A stretch of DNA of 64,000 nt from Duganella sp. BJB476 (lineage in GTDB: Bacteria; Pseudomonadota; Gammaproteobacteria; Burkholderiales; Burkholderiaceae_D): positions 62,001 to 126,000 of the forward strand of contig NZ_QVIO01000006.1 of NCBI RefSeq assembly GCF_003416895.1. The letters run 5' to 3'. Shown one piece after another: positions 33,368 through 43,916 of this stretch (positions within the stretch are counted from its first letter, which is position 1; every line of letters begins with the position of its first letter). Under the pieces are notes generated by a model. That model was not told where the DNA came from. It saw only the letters and a list, made by a program, of their open reading frames with translations, and ran no database searches. A program made the position numbers and the translations under genes.

Positions 33368-34605
33368 GGTTGATCCTCGTGTGGAAAGCGGTCCATGCGC
33401 GACAGGACGGGGAACAGCACGGCCCAGGCGCCGGTGACGGCCAAGGTGGCGGCGCCGCCGAACAACACCGCGCGCGTCAGGCCCATCCAGCCGGCGGTCA
33501 GGCCGGATTCAAATTCGCCCAGCTCGTTCGAGGCGCCGATGAACACCGAATTGACGGCGCTGACGCGGCCGCGGATCGCGTCCGGCGTTTCGTACTGCAC
33601 CAGCAGGTGCCGCACGTAGACGCTGATCATGTCGCCCGCGCCCATCAGGAACAGCGCCGCCAGCGCGATGACGAAGGTGGAGGTGGCGCCCAGCACCAGC
33701 GTGCAGACGCCGAACACGCCGACGCCGCCCAGCATCCACAGGCCGACCCGGCGCGTGATCGGGAAGAAGGCCAGCGCGATCGAGCACAGGGCGGCGCCGG
33801 CGCCGGGCGCGGTGCGCAGCATGCCGAGGCCGGTCGGGCCGACGTGCAGCACGTCGTGCGCCAGCGCTGGCAGCAGCGCGGTGGCGCCGCCGAACAGCAC
33901 GGCAAACAGGTCGAGCGAGATCGCCCCCAGCACCACTGGCTTGGACCAGACGAAACGCAAGCCTTCGAGCACGGTGTGCCAGGTGGCCGGTTCGCGGTTG
34001 CTGGGCTGCTTGACCGATTTGACCAGCGACATCATCACCACCGCGGCCACCAGCAGCGCCGAGGAAATCATATAAACCGTTTTCGGCCCGGCCAGGTAGA
34101 ACAGGCCGCCCAGGGTGGGGCCGAGGATGACGGCGACGTGGAAGCTCGACGAGCTCAGCGCGACGGCCTTGCTGAAGCTCTCGGCCGGCACCAGGTTGAC
34201 CAGGATGGCTTGCGTGGCCGGCCCCATGAAGGCGCGCGCGCTGCCAAACAGCACCAGCACGGCAAACACCGGCCACACGGCGCTCAGGCCGGCGATGGTG
34301 AAGCCCAGCAGCATCAGCCCGCACAGCAACTGCGCACCGAGCGCCAGCGCGATCAGGTTGCGGCGGTCGTAGCGGTCGGCGGCGTGGCCGGCGATCAGGA
34401 TCAGCAGCAGGAAGGGCGCGAACTGCGCCAGCCCGATCAGGCCGAGGTCGAACAGGTTGTGGGTCATCGCATAGACTTGCCAGCCGATGGCGACGTTTTG
34501 CATCTGGACCGCCAGGGTGGCGAGGGTGCGGGCGGAAAGGTAGAGGGCGAAGTTACGGTGGCGCAGGACGCTGAAGCCGTTGCTGGAGCTGGTACTGTCG
34601 GTCAT
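33364..34605 (-). CDS. MFS transporter, enterobactin-exporter (EntS)-like
   Basis: A 413-residue transporter with about 12 helices; GWQVYAMTHNLFDLGLIGLAQFAP and HAADRYDRRNLIAL are typical of the DHA3/EntS group, which export siderophores or macrolides. No siderophore genes are near, so substrate stays open. Overlaps the DUF1345 gene. Confidence 0.88.
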   Translation of the reverse strand: MTDSTSSSNGFSVLRHRNFALYLSARTLATLAVQMQNVAIGWQVYAMTHNLFDLGLIGLAQFAPFLLLILIAGHAADRYDRRNLIALALGAQLLCGLMLLGFTIAGLSAVWPVFAVLVLFGSARAFMGPATQAILVNLVPAESFSKAVALSSSSFHVAVILGPTLGGLFYLAGPKTVYMISSALLVAAVVMMSLVKSVKQPSNREPATWHTVLEGLRFVWSKPVVLGAISLDLFAVLFGGATALLPALAHDVLHVGPTGLGMLRTAPGAGAALCSIALAFFPITRRVGLWMLGGVGVFGVCTLVLGATSTFVIALAALFLMGAGDMISVYVRHLLVQYETPDAIRGRVSAVNSVFIGASNELGEFESGLTAGWMGLTRAVLFGGAATLAVTGAWAVLFPVLSRMDRFPHEDQP

Positions 34606-34616
34606 TTGAGCTTTCA

Positions 34617-34656
34617 GGGAGCAGAGCCTTGGGACTCCGCATCCCTGTCTGCTCCC
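34617..34656. terminator. Hairpin between reductase and MFS genes
   Basis: GGGAGCAGA pairs with TCTGCTCCC with a smaller GGGA/TCCC stem inside the loop. There is no U-run, so the terminator role is uncertain. Confidence 0.4.
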
Positions 34657-34677
34657 GGTGGAGATGGATGCTTAGGC

Positions 34678-35706
34678 TTAGGACTTGTGGATGTCGGCTT
34701 CGGTGGTGAAGGCATCGGCGTAGAATTCATCCTCCGGCAAACGGCATTGCGCGACGAAATCGCGCTTGGCCGAATCGACCACGATCGGCGCGCCGCAGGC
34801 ATACACCTGGTGGCCGGACAGGTCGGGCAGGTCGGCCATGACGGCGGCGTGCACGAAGCCGGTGCGGCCGCTCCAGTGGTCTTCCGGCAGCGCGGCCGAG
34901 ATCACCGGCACGTAGGTGAAGTTCGGCAGGATGGCTTCCCATTGGCGGCACAGCGCGTCCATGTACAGGTCCTGTGGGCGGCGGCCGCCCCAGTACAAGG
35001 TCATCGGACGTTGCGAATCCTGCGCGCGCAGGTGCTCGATGATGGCCTTGATCGGCGCGAAGCCGGTGCCGGAGGCCAGCAGCACCATCGGCTTGTCGCT
35101 GTCCTCGCGCACGAAGAAGGTGCCCATCGGGCCTTCGAAGCGCAGGATGTCGCGTTCCTTCAGGGTGCTGAACACCTGGTCGGTGAACAGGCCGCCCGGC
35201 ATGTGGCGGATGTGCAGGCTCAGCGGCTGGTCCTGGTCCGGCGGCGAAGCCAGGCTGTAGCTGCGGCGCTTGCCGTCGCGCAGCATGAATTCGATATACT
35301 GGCCGGCGCGGAATTTCAGCGTTTCGTTGGCCGGCAGTTGCAGGGTCATGACGATCACGTCGGGCGCCAGTTTTTCCAGCGTCGCCACGCGCGACGGCAT
35401 CTTGCGGATCGGGTAGTCGTCGCTGCCGGCCACTTCGCGCGCCTCGATCACCAGGTCGCTGTGGGCGGTGGCGCAGCAGAACAGCGCCTGGCCGGCCGCT
35501 TCCTCGTCCTTGGTCAGCGCACGTTCCTGGTGCGCCTTGTGCGTGACCGAACCGGAAATGACTTTGCCCTTGCAGGAACTGCACGCGCCATTCTTGCAGC
35601 CATAGGGCAGGCCGACGCCGGCGCGCATGGCCGCGGCCAGCACGGTTTCGTCTTGCTCGCAGCTGAATTGATGGCCGCTGGGCTGTACAGTAATTTGAAA
35701 CGTCAT
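34678..35706 (-). CDS. CDP-6-deoxy-delta-3,4-glucoseen reductase-like / 2Fe-2S ferredoxin-NAD(P)H reductase
   Basis: A 342-residue electron-transfer protein: N-terminal plant-type 2Fe-2S ferredoxin (PYGCKNGACSSCKGKV with the last Cys in LFCCATA), FAD domain (RSYSLASPP) and NAD domain (LLASGTGFAPIKAI; YACGAP). This order is shared by AscD-like and aromatic-oxygenase reductases. AscD is the usual label for such genes in this family of bacteria, but the partner enzyme is not here. Start ATG 35706, only 11 bp from the divergent neighbour's ATG. Confidence 0.9.
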   Translation of the reverse strand: MTFQITVQPSGHQFSCEQDETVLAAAMRAGVGLPYGCKNGACSSCKGKVISGSVTHKAHQERALTKDEEAAGQALFCCATAHSDLVIEAREVAGSDDYPIRKMPSRVATLEKLAPDVIVMTLQLPANETLKFRAGQYIEFMLRDGKRRSYSLASPPDQDQPLSLHIRHMPGGLFTDQVFSTLKERDILRFEGPMGTFFVREDSDKPMVLLASGTGFAPIKAIIEHLRAQDSQRPMTLYWGGRRPQDLYMDALCRQWEAILPNFTYVPVISAALPEDHWSGRTGFVHAAVMADLPDLSGHQVYACGAPIVVDSAKRDFVAQCRLPEDEFYADAFTTEADIHKS

Positions 35707-35717
35707 ACAATCCTTCA

Positions 35718-36596
35718 ATGAAAAAACTTACTATTCAAAAATTCAAGCTGCCGCGCCTGTTGATCGTGGGCTGCGGCGACGTCGGCATGCGGCTGCTGCC
35801 GCTGTTGCGTCCGTATTTTCGCGTGTTCGCCACCACCAGTCAGCCGTCGCGCTGCGCCGAATTGCGCGCGCTGGGCGCCGTGCCGCTGGTGGTCGACCTG
35901 GACCAGCCTGCCACTTTGCGGCGCCTGGCCGGCCTGGCCAGCCATGTCGTGCATCTGGCGCCGCCGCCCGCCGAGGGGCCGCTGGACCGCCGCACGCGCA
36001 ATCTGACCGCCATTTTACCTGAGCACGCCCGTCTGGTTTATGTCAGCACCACCGGCGTCTACGGAGATTGCGGCGGAGCGTTGTTTGACGAGAGCCGTCC
36101 GGTGGCGCCGCGCAACGCGCGCGCCCTGCGCCGGGTGGATGCCGAGGAGGTGCTGCGGGGCTGGGCGCGGCGCGCCGGCGCGCAATTGTCCATCCTGCGG
36201 GTGCCGGGGATTTATGCCGCCGAGCGCCTGCCGCTGAAGCGCTTGCAGGCGGGCACGCCGGCGCTGGTCGAGGCCGAGGACGTGTACACCAACCACATCC
36301 ATGCGGACGACCTGGCAGCCATCATCGCGCGCGCACTGTTCCGCGCCTTGCCCAACCGGGTGTATCACGCGGTGGACGATAGCGATATGAAGATGGCGGA
36401 GTATTTCGATGCGGTGGCGGACGCCTTCCAGCTGTCGCGCCCGCCGCGCCTGGTGCGCGCCGAGTTGCAGAAGGTGGTGACGCCGGCCTTGCTGTCGTTT
36501 ATGTCGGAGTCGCGCCGGCTGAGCAACGGCCGCATCAAGCGTGAGCTGGGCGTGCGGCTGCGCTACGCCACCGTGGCGCAGATGTTGAAGGGGTGA
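35718..36596 (+). CDS. NAD-dependent epimerase/dehydratase-like protein (YeeZ-like)
   Basis: A 292-residue extended-SDR protein with Rossmann motif VGCGDVGMRL (residues 17-26), VSTTGVYGDCGG and NHIHADDLAAII. It lacks the canonical YxxxK, as many YeeZ-like members do. The start is 11 bp from the divergent reductase ATG, and a TACAAT hexamer at 35706-35711 lies 6 bp before ATG 35718, so the transcript may be leaderless. Confidence 0.88.
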   Translation: MKKLTIQKFKLPRLLIVGCGDVGMRLLPLLRPYFRVFATTSQPSRCAELRALGAVPLVVDLDQPATLRRLAGLASHVVHLAPPPAEGPLDRRTRNLTAILPEHARLVYVSTTGVYGDCGGALFDESRPVAPRNARALRRVDAEEVLRGWARRAGAQLSILRVPGIYAAERLPLKRLQAGTPALVEAEDVYTNHIHADDLAAIIARALFRALPNRVYHAVDDSDMKMAEYFDAVADAFQLSRPPRLVRAELQKVVTPALLSFMSESRRLSNGRIKRELGVRLRYATVAQMLKG

Positions 36597-36860
36597 TCAG
36601 GCGCGCGGCGGACGCTTCTTCTGCTGCACGCGCTGTTGCTGCTTCTTCTGGGTCTGCACTTTGTTCTGCTTGGCTTCGTACAGGGCGACGGCGTCCTTGC
36701 GGGCCTGTTCCGGCGTGCGCATTTCCTCATTGTCATCGTGGGCGACGAAATATTCGGCGTCCTGGGCGTCGACCACCAGCTTGATGGCGGCGGCGTCGTC
36801 CAGGTCATAGATTTCGTGGAGCAGCGTCGTTACTTCGTCGAGAAATTCTTCGTAGGTCAT
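36597..36860 (-). CDS. Hypothetical small protein with Lys/Gln-rich tail
   Basis: An 87-residue protein: an acidic helical N-terminus (MTYEEFLDEVTTLLHEIYDLDDAAAIKLVVDAQ) and a basic Gln/Lys-rich tail (QKKQQQRVQQKKRPPRA). Start ATG 36860 rather than the in-frame ATG 18 bp upstream because the folded part starts there. Unknown function; the basic tail could bind nucleic acid. Confidence 0.72.
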   Translation of the reverse strand: MTYEEFLDEVTTLLHEIYDLDDAAAIKLVVDAQDAEYFVAHDDNEEMRTPEQARKDAVALYEAKQNKVQTQKKQQQRVQQKKRPPRA

Positions 36861-37021
36861 GGATGTATGTAAAAACAAGTAAAGACGGGGCGGAAATTAC
36901 ACTAGTGCAAGTCGTTTCCGTGAGGTTTGTGCCAAAATGGCAACGCAATTTTTATGAGCTATATCAATCAAGTCTGCACATGATACGATATTGTTAGCCA
37001 TCTCACGAAGGAGCCATGGGT

Positions 37022-37267
37022 ATGACAGCCACTTCCCATCCCAGCAAGGAGCAGGTTCGCGCCTATATGCACCAGCGTGAGTGCGACCGCCGTCCTCCTC
37101 CTACTCCCGACGAGATCCGCCGCCAGCTGGGCTGGTACTACAATTCTCACGACATCGACTTCCTCGGTTCTTCCACACTTCTCTTCCCAGGCTCTATCGC
37201 CCAACTGGCCGCTTTGATGGCCGTTGAATGGTGTTTCCGTGCCGCCGGCATCAGCCGTTCCAACTGA
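37022..37267 (+). CDS. Hypothetical small protein
   Basis: An 81-residue protein (MTATSHPSKEQVRAYMHQRE...) of unknown family; it has RRPPPTPDEIRRQLGWY near residues 25-40 and a hydrophobic helix near the end. AAGGAG at 37008-37013 fits ATG 37022 better (8 bp) than ATG 37016 (2 bp). Upstream DNA is AT-rich. Confidence 0.7.
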   Translation: MTATSHPSKEQVRAYMHQRECDRRPPPTPDEIRRQLGWYYNSHDIDFLGSSTLLFPGSIAQLAALMAVEWCFRAAGISRSN

Positions 37268-37402
37268 CTTTACCAATATTTATACCTTTTCTCGCAACAA
37301 ATATCTTCCTAGCACAAGAAATAGGGGTAGAATCTCTCTAAATCTCACCGAAATGTCTGATGAGTTGGCCGTTCGTTAACGTAAACGTGTATTATCTCGG
37401 CT

Positions 37403-37445
37403 AAGCACTAAAAACCGGCACAAATGACTGTGTTTTGTAGTGCTT
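37403..37445. repeat. Nested inverted repeat upstream of the HTH gene
   Basis: AAGCACTA and TAGTGCTT form an 8-bp outer stem; AAAA/TTTT and CACA/TGTG can pair inside. It lies about 80 bp upstream of the HTH gene and may be its operator or a leader RNA structure. Confidence 0.5.
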
Positions 37446-37526
37446 CATTGGTAATAGAGCTGAAAATTTTTTTTACCCATGTGTCGTTTTTTTTCAAAGA
37501 CGGCCAGAACCTACTTAAAAAACATT

Positions 37527-37766
37527 ATGTCTATCAAAGAAATCACCGCATCGCCGACCTACAACCCAAATCGCGTGCTGGACGCCATCATCGAGAAGTT
37601 GCAACTGAAAAATGATGCAGCCCTGTCGCGCGCGCTGGAAGTAGCGCCACCGGTCATCAGCAAGATCCGCCACAACACGCTGCCTATCGGCGCGACCATC
37701 CTGATCCGCATGCACGAGATCAGCGATTTCAGCATTCGCGAACTGCGCGAATTGATGGCGGCCTGA
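37527..37766 (+). CDS. Small XRE/Cro-like helix-turn-helix protein
   Basis: A 79-residue protein with a lambda-repressor-like fold: LQLKNDAALSRALEVAPPVISKIRHNTLPIGATIL spans helices 2-4 with recognition helix APPVISKIRHN. Length is that of single-domain Cro-like regulators common in Burkholderiales. The inverted repeat at 37403-37445 could be its own operator. A hairpin follows the gene. Confidence 0.85.
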   Translation: MSIKEITASPTYNPNRVLDAIIEKLQLKNDAALSRALEVAPPVISKIRHNTLPIGATILIRMHEISDFSIRELRELMAA

Positions 37767-37788
37767 TGACGGGCCAGTCGTAAAGAAA

Positions 37789-37817
37789 ACGGCGCGGACC
37801 TCTCGGTCACGCGCCGT
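37789..37817 (+). terminator. Terminator-like hairpin after the HTH gene
   Basis: ACGGCGCG pairs with CGCGCCGT across a 13-base loop, followed by TGTCTT. The U-run is weak. Confidence 0.55.
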
Positions 37818-37858
37818 TGTCTTATGCGGCCTGGTTCGTCTTGCCGTTGGCCTGGTGC

Positions 37859-38059
37859 TCAGGCCGACGTGCTGATGGTGGTGCCGATGCGCTGGCCGCT
37901 GGTGTTGACGGTCGGCGCGGCTGCCACTTGCGGCGGCACCGGCGGGGCCGGCGGCGTGACGCGTTCGGCGGGTTTGTCCGCCGCCTTCACCGGCTCAGGC
38001 TGGCGGGGCGGCGTCGGTGGTACGACGGCGGTACTGGAAGCTACGGTATTGACAGCCAT
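37859..38059 (-). CDS. Small Pro-rich protein
   Basis: A 66-residue protein rich in Pro, Ala and Thr (VVPPTPPRQPEPVKAADKPAE) that ends TVNTSGQRIGTTISTSA. GGGAG lies 7 bp before the ATG. The ordered-looking tail after a disordered start suggests a conserved small protein rather than noise. Unknown function. Confidence 0.65.
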   Translation of the reverse strand: MAVNTVASSTAVVPPTPPRQPEPVKAADKPAERVTPPAPPVPPQVAAAPTVNTSGQRIGTTISTSA

Positions 38060-38155
38060 GATGAACTCCCATCATCCATAAATATCCCCAGAGTATGCCA
38101 CTTATTTGAGCAGCCCGCCTGTTCGCGTTGCCGTGTGTGGCGCAAACGCCAGTGC

Positions 38156-38968
38156 TCAGGCCGACGGCGTAAGGCGCGGACGGTCGCTGTAGAAGCTGGC
38201 GACGCGGGCCTGGTCGATGATCGCGCCGGCGTCGGCGGCCGTTTGCAAGCCTTCCGCTACTTTGCCTGGCGCCGCCGAGTAGGCTGTCACGCCGGGAGCG
38301 GCTGAGTACGCAGTCTTGGCGCTCACGCCTGGGGCGGCCGAGTACGCGGTTTTGGCGGAAACGCCAGGGGCGGCCGAATACGCGGTCTTGGCGCTCACAC
38401 CTGGGGCAGCCGAGTAGGCGGTTTTAGCGGAAATGCCTGGGGCAGCAGAGTAGGCGGTTTTGGCCGCGACGCCAGGAGCAGCCGAGTAAGCGGTCTTGGC
38501 CGCGACGGCAGGCGCTGCCGAGTAAGCCGTCACACCCGGTGCGGCCGAGTAAGCCGTTGCGCTCGGCGCTGCCGAGTAGGCCACGTCCTGATGCGCCGCG
38601 CCGCGCAGATAGGATTCGCCGAAAGTCGCCTCATACAATTCCTGCATGCGATGGCCGAGACGCTCGTGCGCCACCAGGTCGTCCTCGCCGCGCAGGCCGA
38701 TGTACGGGAAGTGGTGCAGGAAATGGCCGAACACGGCGTCGCAGTCGACGGCGTATTTCATCGTGTCCAGGATGTGGTAGTGCCAGAAGGTATCCACGTC
38801 GACCAACGGTGCGGTCTGCTCATTCGGGAACTGCTTCATCAGGAACAGGAAACGGCGATATTCGGTTTCGATGGCGTTGGCGCGTTCCAGCGACCAGCCT
38901 TCGCCGGATTCCTTATGCATCAGCTTGACTTTGATAGGTTCCAGGTCCAGTGCATTGATGACGTTCAT
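38156..38968 (-). CDS. Glycine-rich-domain-like protein with YSAAP tandem repeats
   Basis: A 270-residue protein. Residues 1-125 match the GRDP/DUF1399-type domain (YRRFLFLMKQFP, VDVDTFWHYHILDTMKY, FGHFLHHFPYIG). Residues 130-236 consist of ten YSAAP units, six of them as exact-length 12-mers (AYSAAPGVSAKT style, 148-219). The tail (237-270) is helical with DQARVASFYSDRPR. AAAGGA precedes ATG 38968. The repeats could be a flexible spacer, a binding array, or repeated peptide units for modification; none of this is established. Confidence 0.8.
   Translation of the reverse strand: MNVINALDLEPIKVKLMHKESGEGWSLERANAIETEYRRFLFLMKQFPNEQTAPLVDVDTFWHYHILDTMKYAVDCDAVFGHFLHHFPYIGLRGEDDLVAHERLGHRMQELYEATFGESYLRGAAHQDVAYSAAPSATAYSAAPGVTAYSAAPAVAAKTAYSAAPGVAAKTAYSAAPGISAKTAYSAAPGVSAKTAYSAAPGVSAKTAYSAAPGVSAKTAYSAAPGVTAYSAAPGKVAEGLQTAADAGAIIDQARVASFYSDRPRLTPSA
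38312..38527 (-). repeat. 36-bp tandem repeat inside the GRDP-like gene
   Basis: Six in-frame units of 36 bp encode AYSAAP[GA][VI][SA]AKT. The units differ at silent positions, so the peptide rather than the DNA appears conserved. Confidence 0.8.
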
Positions 38969-39115
38969 GGCATTTCCTTTGCGTTGATGAGGCGGGTTGA
39001 AAAAATAGAACAATTGCAATTCTTGCCCAGCGTAAGCGAAGGGCCTTTGATTTTTCTCAAGCTTTATCAGGAACGTCCTACGGTATTGGGAATGCGCTGA
39101 CCCAGACGCGGCCGT

Positions 39116-40957
39116 TTACGCCGGCGCGTCGGCCGCCAGGCGGGCGGGGAGTTGGTGGTCGTCGGCCGTCGGGGGCGGAACGTACTCGACCGGTACCGAG
39201 ATCGATACCGTGGTGCCGGCGTTGTGGCCGCCGGTGATGGCGCAATGGCCGCCGAGCAGGCTGATGCGCTCCTCGATGCCGACCAGGCCGAAGGAGCCGA
39301 CCTTGTTGCGGCTGCTCTCGCGCATGCCGACGCCGTTGTCGCTGATGGTCATGCTGAGCATGCCGCCGGCCTGGCGCAGCTCGACCCGCACCAGGCTGGC
39401 GCGCGCGTGCTGCAAGATGTTGCTCAGCGATTCCTGCAACACGCGGAAGAAAGCGGTGGCGCAGCGGTCGTCGAGGCGGATGTCGCTCTGGTGTTCGATC
39501 AGTTCGCAGACCATGCCGGAGCGCTGGCGGAACTGGGCGATCTGCCATTCCACCGCGGCGTTCAGGCCCAGGTCCAGCACCGTCGGCCGCAGGTCGTTGA
39601 TGATGTGGCGCACGCTCTTGATGGTGCTGTCGATCTGGGTCAGCGTGCTGCGCGCGCGCGCGTGCAGGCGCGGGTGGTTTTGCCGGGTGCGCGAGGCCAG
39701 CAGGTCGGCCTCGATGCGCAGCACCAGCAGGTTCTGGCCCAGGTCGTCGTGGATTTCGCGGGCGATGCGCTTGCGTTCCTGCTCCTTGATCTGGTCGGCG
39801 TGGGCCGCCAGCTGGCGCAGCTTGTGGTGCGACAGTTGCAGCTTGGCCTGGCTGTCGCGCAGCTCCTTGGTCATGGCCTTGGCCATTTTGATGGCGCGCA
39901 TGCGCGACGACGACAGCGTGTGGAACAGCAGGTAGAACAGCAGCGAGCCGACAAAGCCGCAAGCCATGGCCAGCCACGGCAGGAAGGCGTCGAAGCGGCT
40001 GTACCAGACCGTCTTGGGGGCGCTGAAATGGGCCGACCATAGTCGGCCGTTGAAGTCCAGCGGCAGCACGATGGCGAACTTGTCGTCGCGGTGCGCCGTG
40101 TGCCGCGCGCTGGCGCTGTTGTCGTACAGCAGGGTGAGCGGCGAGACGCTGCCGTCGGCGTTCTTGCCATCGTCGTACAACATCAGGTGCACTTCGCGCA
40201 CCTGCATCTGGTCCATGGCCGCGCGCACCAGGCGCGGCACGCTAAAGCCTATGCCCACCGAGCCGACGTAGGCCGCCCGGCGCTGCGCCACGTCGTTAAG
40301 CGGCACGTCCTTGTGGTAGAGCGGCAGGCGCATCGCCAGCGCCCAGCCCTGGGAATTGCGGGTGTTTTCGATCGGCATGCCCGAAGTGATCAGCTTGCCT
40401 GTGTCGCGCGCCAGCGCGATGGCGCGCGCCGCCTGCTCCCTGGCGCCGATGTCGACGCCAAGCCGGTTGCGGTAAGGGGCGATGGGCTCGATCATGGTCA
40501 GCACCGAATACTCGGCGCGCCGGCCGGCGGGCTTGATGGTGAAGTTGGGGTAGCCGTCAGGCTGGCTGTCGCCGCTGCGGGCCGCGGCGCGCTCGAAGGC
40601 GTCGCGCTGGGCATCGGTCACGTGCTGGGTGAAATTGATGTTGTCCAGCGCAGGAAACTGTTGTGCCAGGTCCAGTCCGTTGACGTAGCGGTGGAAGCTG
40701 GCGCGGTCGACGCGGTCGCTGGCATCGAAGAAGCTGGCGGTGCCGCGCAGCACGTCGGTGTAGGCGTTGATGCGCGAGGTGATGTTGTATTGGGCGTTGC
40801 GGGCCTGCTGCGTGAAGCGCTCGGCGGCATCGTGTTCGATGGTTTTGTAGACCAGCACATAGCACAGCGCACTAATCCCCAGCGATAGCAAGACGCCAGC
40901 CCACCACACCGGCTTGCTCGGGGAGAATAGTTGTTTTTGCGCAAGTAACGCTGCCAT
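39116..40957 (-). CDS. CHASE-domain sensor histidine kinase (HisKA_3 type)
   Basis: A 613-residue membrane kinase: transmembrane helix (about 20-40), periplasmic CHASE domain (about 65-310), second helix (about 335-357), HisKA_3 dimer domain with phospho-acceptor His in AREIHDDLGQNLL, and HATPase_c (ESLSNILQHA, ISDNGVGM, GSFGLVGIEERI). NarL-type response regulators are the usual partners, but none is adjacent, so it is an orphan here. ATG 40957 is used; a TTG 18 bp upstream is directly next to AGGAG and less likely. Confidence 0.9.
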   Translation of the reverse strand: MAALLAQKQLFSPSKPVWWAGVLLSLGISALCYVLVYKTIEHDAAERFTQQARNAQYNITSRINAYTDVLRGTASFFDASDRVDRASFHRYVNGLDLAQQFPALDNINFTQHVTDAQRDAFERAAARSGDSQPDGYPNFTIKPAGRRAEYSVLTMIEPIAPYRNRLGVDIGAREQAARAIALARDTGKLITSGMPIENTRNSQGWALAMRLPLYHKDVPLNDVAQRRAAYVGSVGIGFSVPRLVRAAMDQMQVREVHLMLYDDGKNADGSVSPLTLLYDNSASARHTAHRDDKFAIVLPLDFNGRLWSAHFSAPKTVWYSRFDAFLPWLAMACGFVGSLLFYLLFHTLSSSRMRAIKMAKAMTKELRDSQAKLQLSHHKLRQLAAHADQIKEQERKRIAREIHDDLGQNLLVLRIEADLLASRTRQNHPRLHARARSTLTQIDSTIKSVRHIINDLRPTVLDLGLNAAVEWQIAQFRQRSGMVCELIEHQSDIRLDDRCATAFFRVLQESLSNILQHARASLVRVELRQAGGMLSMTISDNGVGMRESSRNKVGSFGLVGIEERISLLGGHCAITGGHNAGTTVSISVPVEYVPPPTADDHQLPARLAADAPA

Positions 40958-41081
40958 ATCGAATGCTTGAAGCAACTCCTGGGACCGGATGAGGCTGAAT
41001 ATAGGAAACTTTGGCGATGCTAGTCAAGTAAATTTGTGAATTTGCTACTTGTCCTGGACGTTTTGTCATGAGCGGCCATGC

Positions 41082-41118
41082 AAAAAGGCCGGCGCCTCCA
41101 ATGGAGAGAGCGCCGGCC
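41082..41118 (-). terminator. Rho-independent terminator of glnS
   Basis: GGCCGGCGC and GCGCCGGCC form a 9-bp stem; on the minus strand a run of five T follows. Confidence 0.85.
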
Positions 41119-41151
41119 CGGGGGCCTGCAACTTGCCGTATCGGTTGCGCT

Positions 41152-42918
<1,767 letters not shown>

Positions 42919-43084
42919 CTGAAAAGTTGGCTTTGCAAAAGTTCGAGTGAAGGGCATTTTACCGTATCCCCTCTATGACAGCGGCGGAAATGCTGCATTG
43001 CGGCGGCCCTCGGAGGAAATTGCAATGCCTACACGGGTATAATTCGTCTTTAATTGTTCGGCATCACGGCCCGGAGTTTCCAAA

Positions 43085-43378
43085 ATGGAAAATTATTACA
43101 ACACGCTGGGTATCGCGCCTAACGCCACCGACGACGAGATCAAGAAGATTTACCGCTCGCTGGCGATGCGCTTCCACCCGGACCGTAACCAGGCGCCCGG
43201 CGCGGAGGCGCGCTTCAAGGCCATCACCAAGGCTTATGAAATCCTGTCCGATCCGGTCAAGCGCGAGGAATACAACCAGAGCGTGAACCACCGCATCATC
43301 ATCGACCCGGAAGCGGAAGCGTACCAGTTGTGGCGTGCGGTGTTCAACCTGCATGGCACCGTGCTGCCACCGGCCTGA
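43085..43378 (+). CDS. Minimal J-domain (DnaJ-like) protein
   Basis: A 97-residue protein that is almost only a J domain (residues 3-68) with HPD at 31-33 and the helix IV KREEYNQ. The short tail (DPEAEAYQLWRAVFNL) may bind a client. J proteins stimulate DnaK. TATAAT at 43038-43043 is a likely -10. It leads a run of three unknown proteins with gaps of 32, 2 and 14 bp, so they are one transcript and may be its clients. Confidence 0.92.
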   Translation: MENYYNTLGIAPNATDDEIKKIYRSLAMRFHPDRNQAPGAEARFKAITKAYEILSDPVKREEYNQSVNHRIIIDPEAEAYQLWRAVFNLHGTVLPPA

Positions 43379-43410
43379 GCCGGCCACACACCAGAAAAAG
43401 AAAGCAAGCA

Positions 43411-43914
43411 ATGTCTAGAAAAGTACACCCTGAGTTCGCCTATCAATCGCGCGAGCTCGAAGGCCAGATCGAGGGCATCCTGGGCGACCCTCCCGACCGC
43501 AAGAACTACCAGCGCATGATAGCCGCGCTGGTGTCGGAGTACGCCAGCGGCGGCGGCATCGAAGACGTCAACATGCTGGCCTTCGCGCTGGTCGACCACC
43601 TGGAGTTCAACAACCCGAAAGGCTTGCTGGCCGAGGCGGAAGACTACGAGTTCGGCGACGCCGGCCGCGTGTTCGCGATGGCGTCGTGCAAGGGCGAGGA
43701 AGCGGCGCGCATGTACGCGGCGCTGGAAGAGAACCTGCCGGACCTGGCGCGCCAGGCCATCATCACCGCGTTCCTGTACAAGAACCCGCGCAAGTGGGAC
43801 GACGACGACCAGTCGCTGGAGCAGCTGTCGGCCAACGACGACGGCGACGATGTCGACGACGAAGACCAGGCGACCGACGACTTCGCCCAGATGTTCGATC
43901 AGGATGGAGAGTAA
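43411..43914 (+). CDS. Hypothetical acidic protein in J-protein operon
   Basis: A 167-residue soluble helical protein with a strongly acidic tail (DDGDDVDDEDQATDDF). AAGCAAGCA before ATG 43411 offers no good ribosome site, so it may be coupled to the J-protein. No family recognised. Confidence 0.8.
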   Translation: MSRKVHPEFAYQSRELEGQIEGILGDPPDRKNYQRMIAALVSEYASGGGIEDVNMLAFALVDHLEFNNPKGLLAEAEDYEFGDAGRVFAMASCKGEEAARMYAALEENLPDLARQAIITAFLYKNPRKWDDDDQSLEQLSANDDGDDVDDEDQATDDFAQMFDQDGE

Positions 43915-43916
43915 CC

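Noticed and set aside
33370..35721. 783-codon plus-strand frame opposite the MFS and reductase genes
   Set aside because: Antisense shadow of two well-supported minus-strand genes; composition is Gln/Arg/Ala-rich without domains.
38312..38527. 36-bp repeats as a CRISPR array
   Set aside because: Units are directly adjacent with no spacers, in frame, and encode a peptide repeat.
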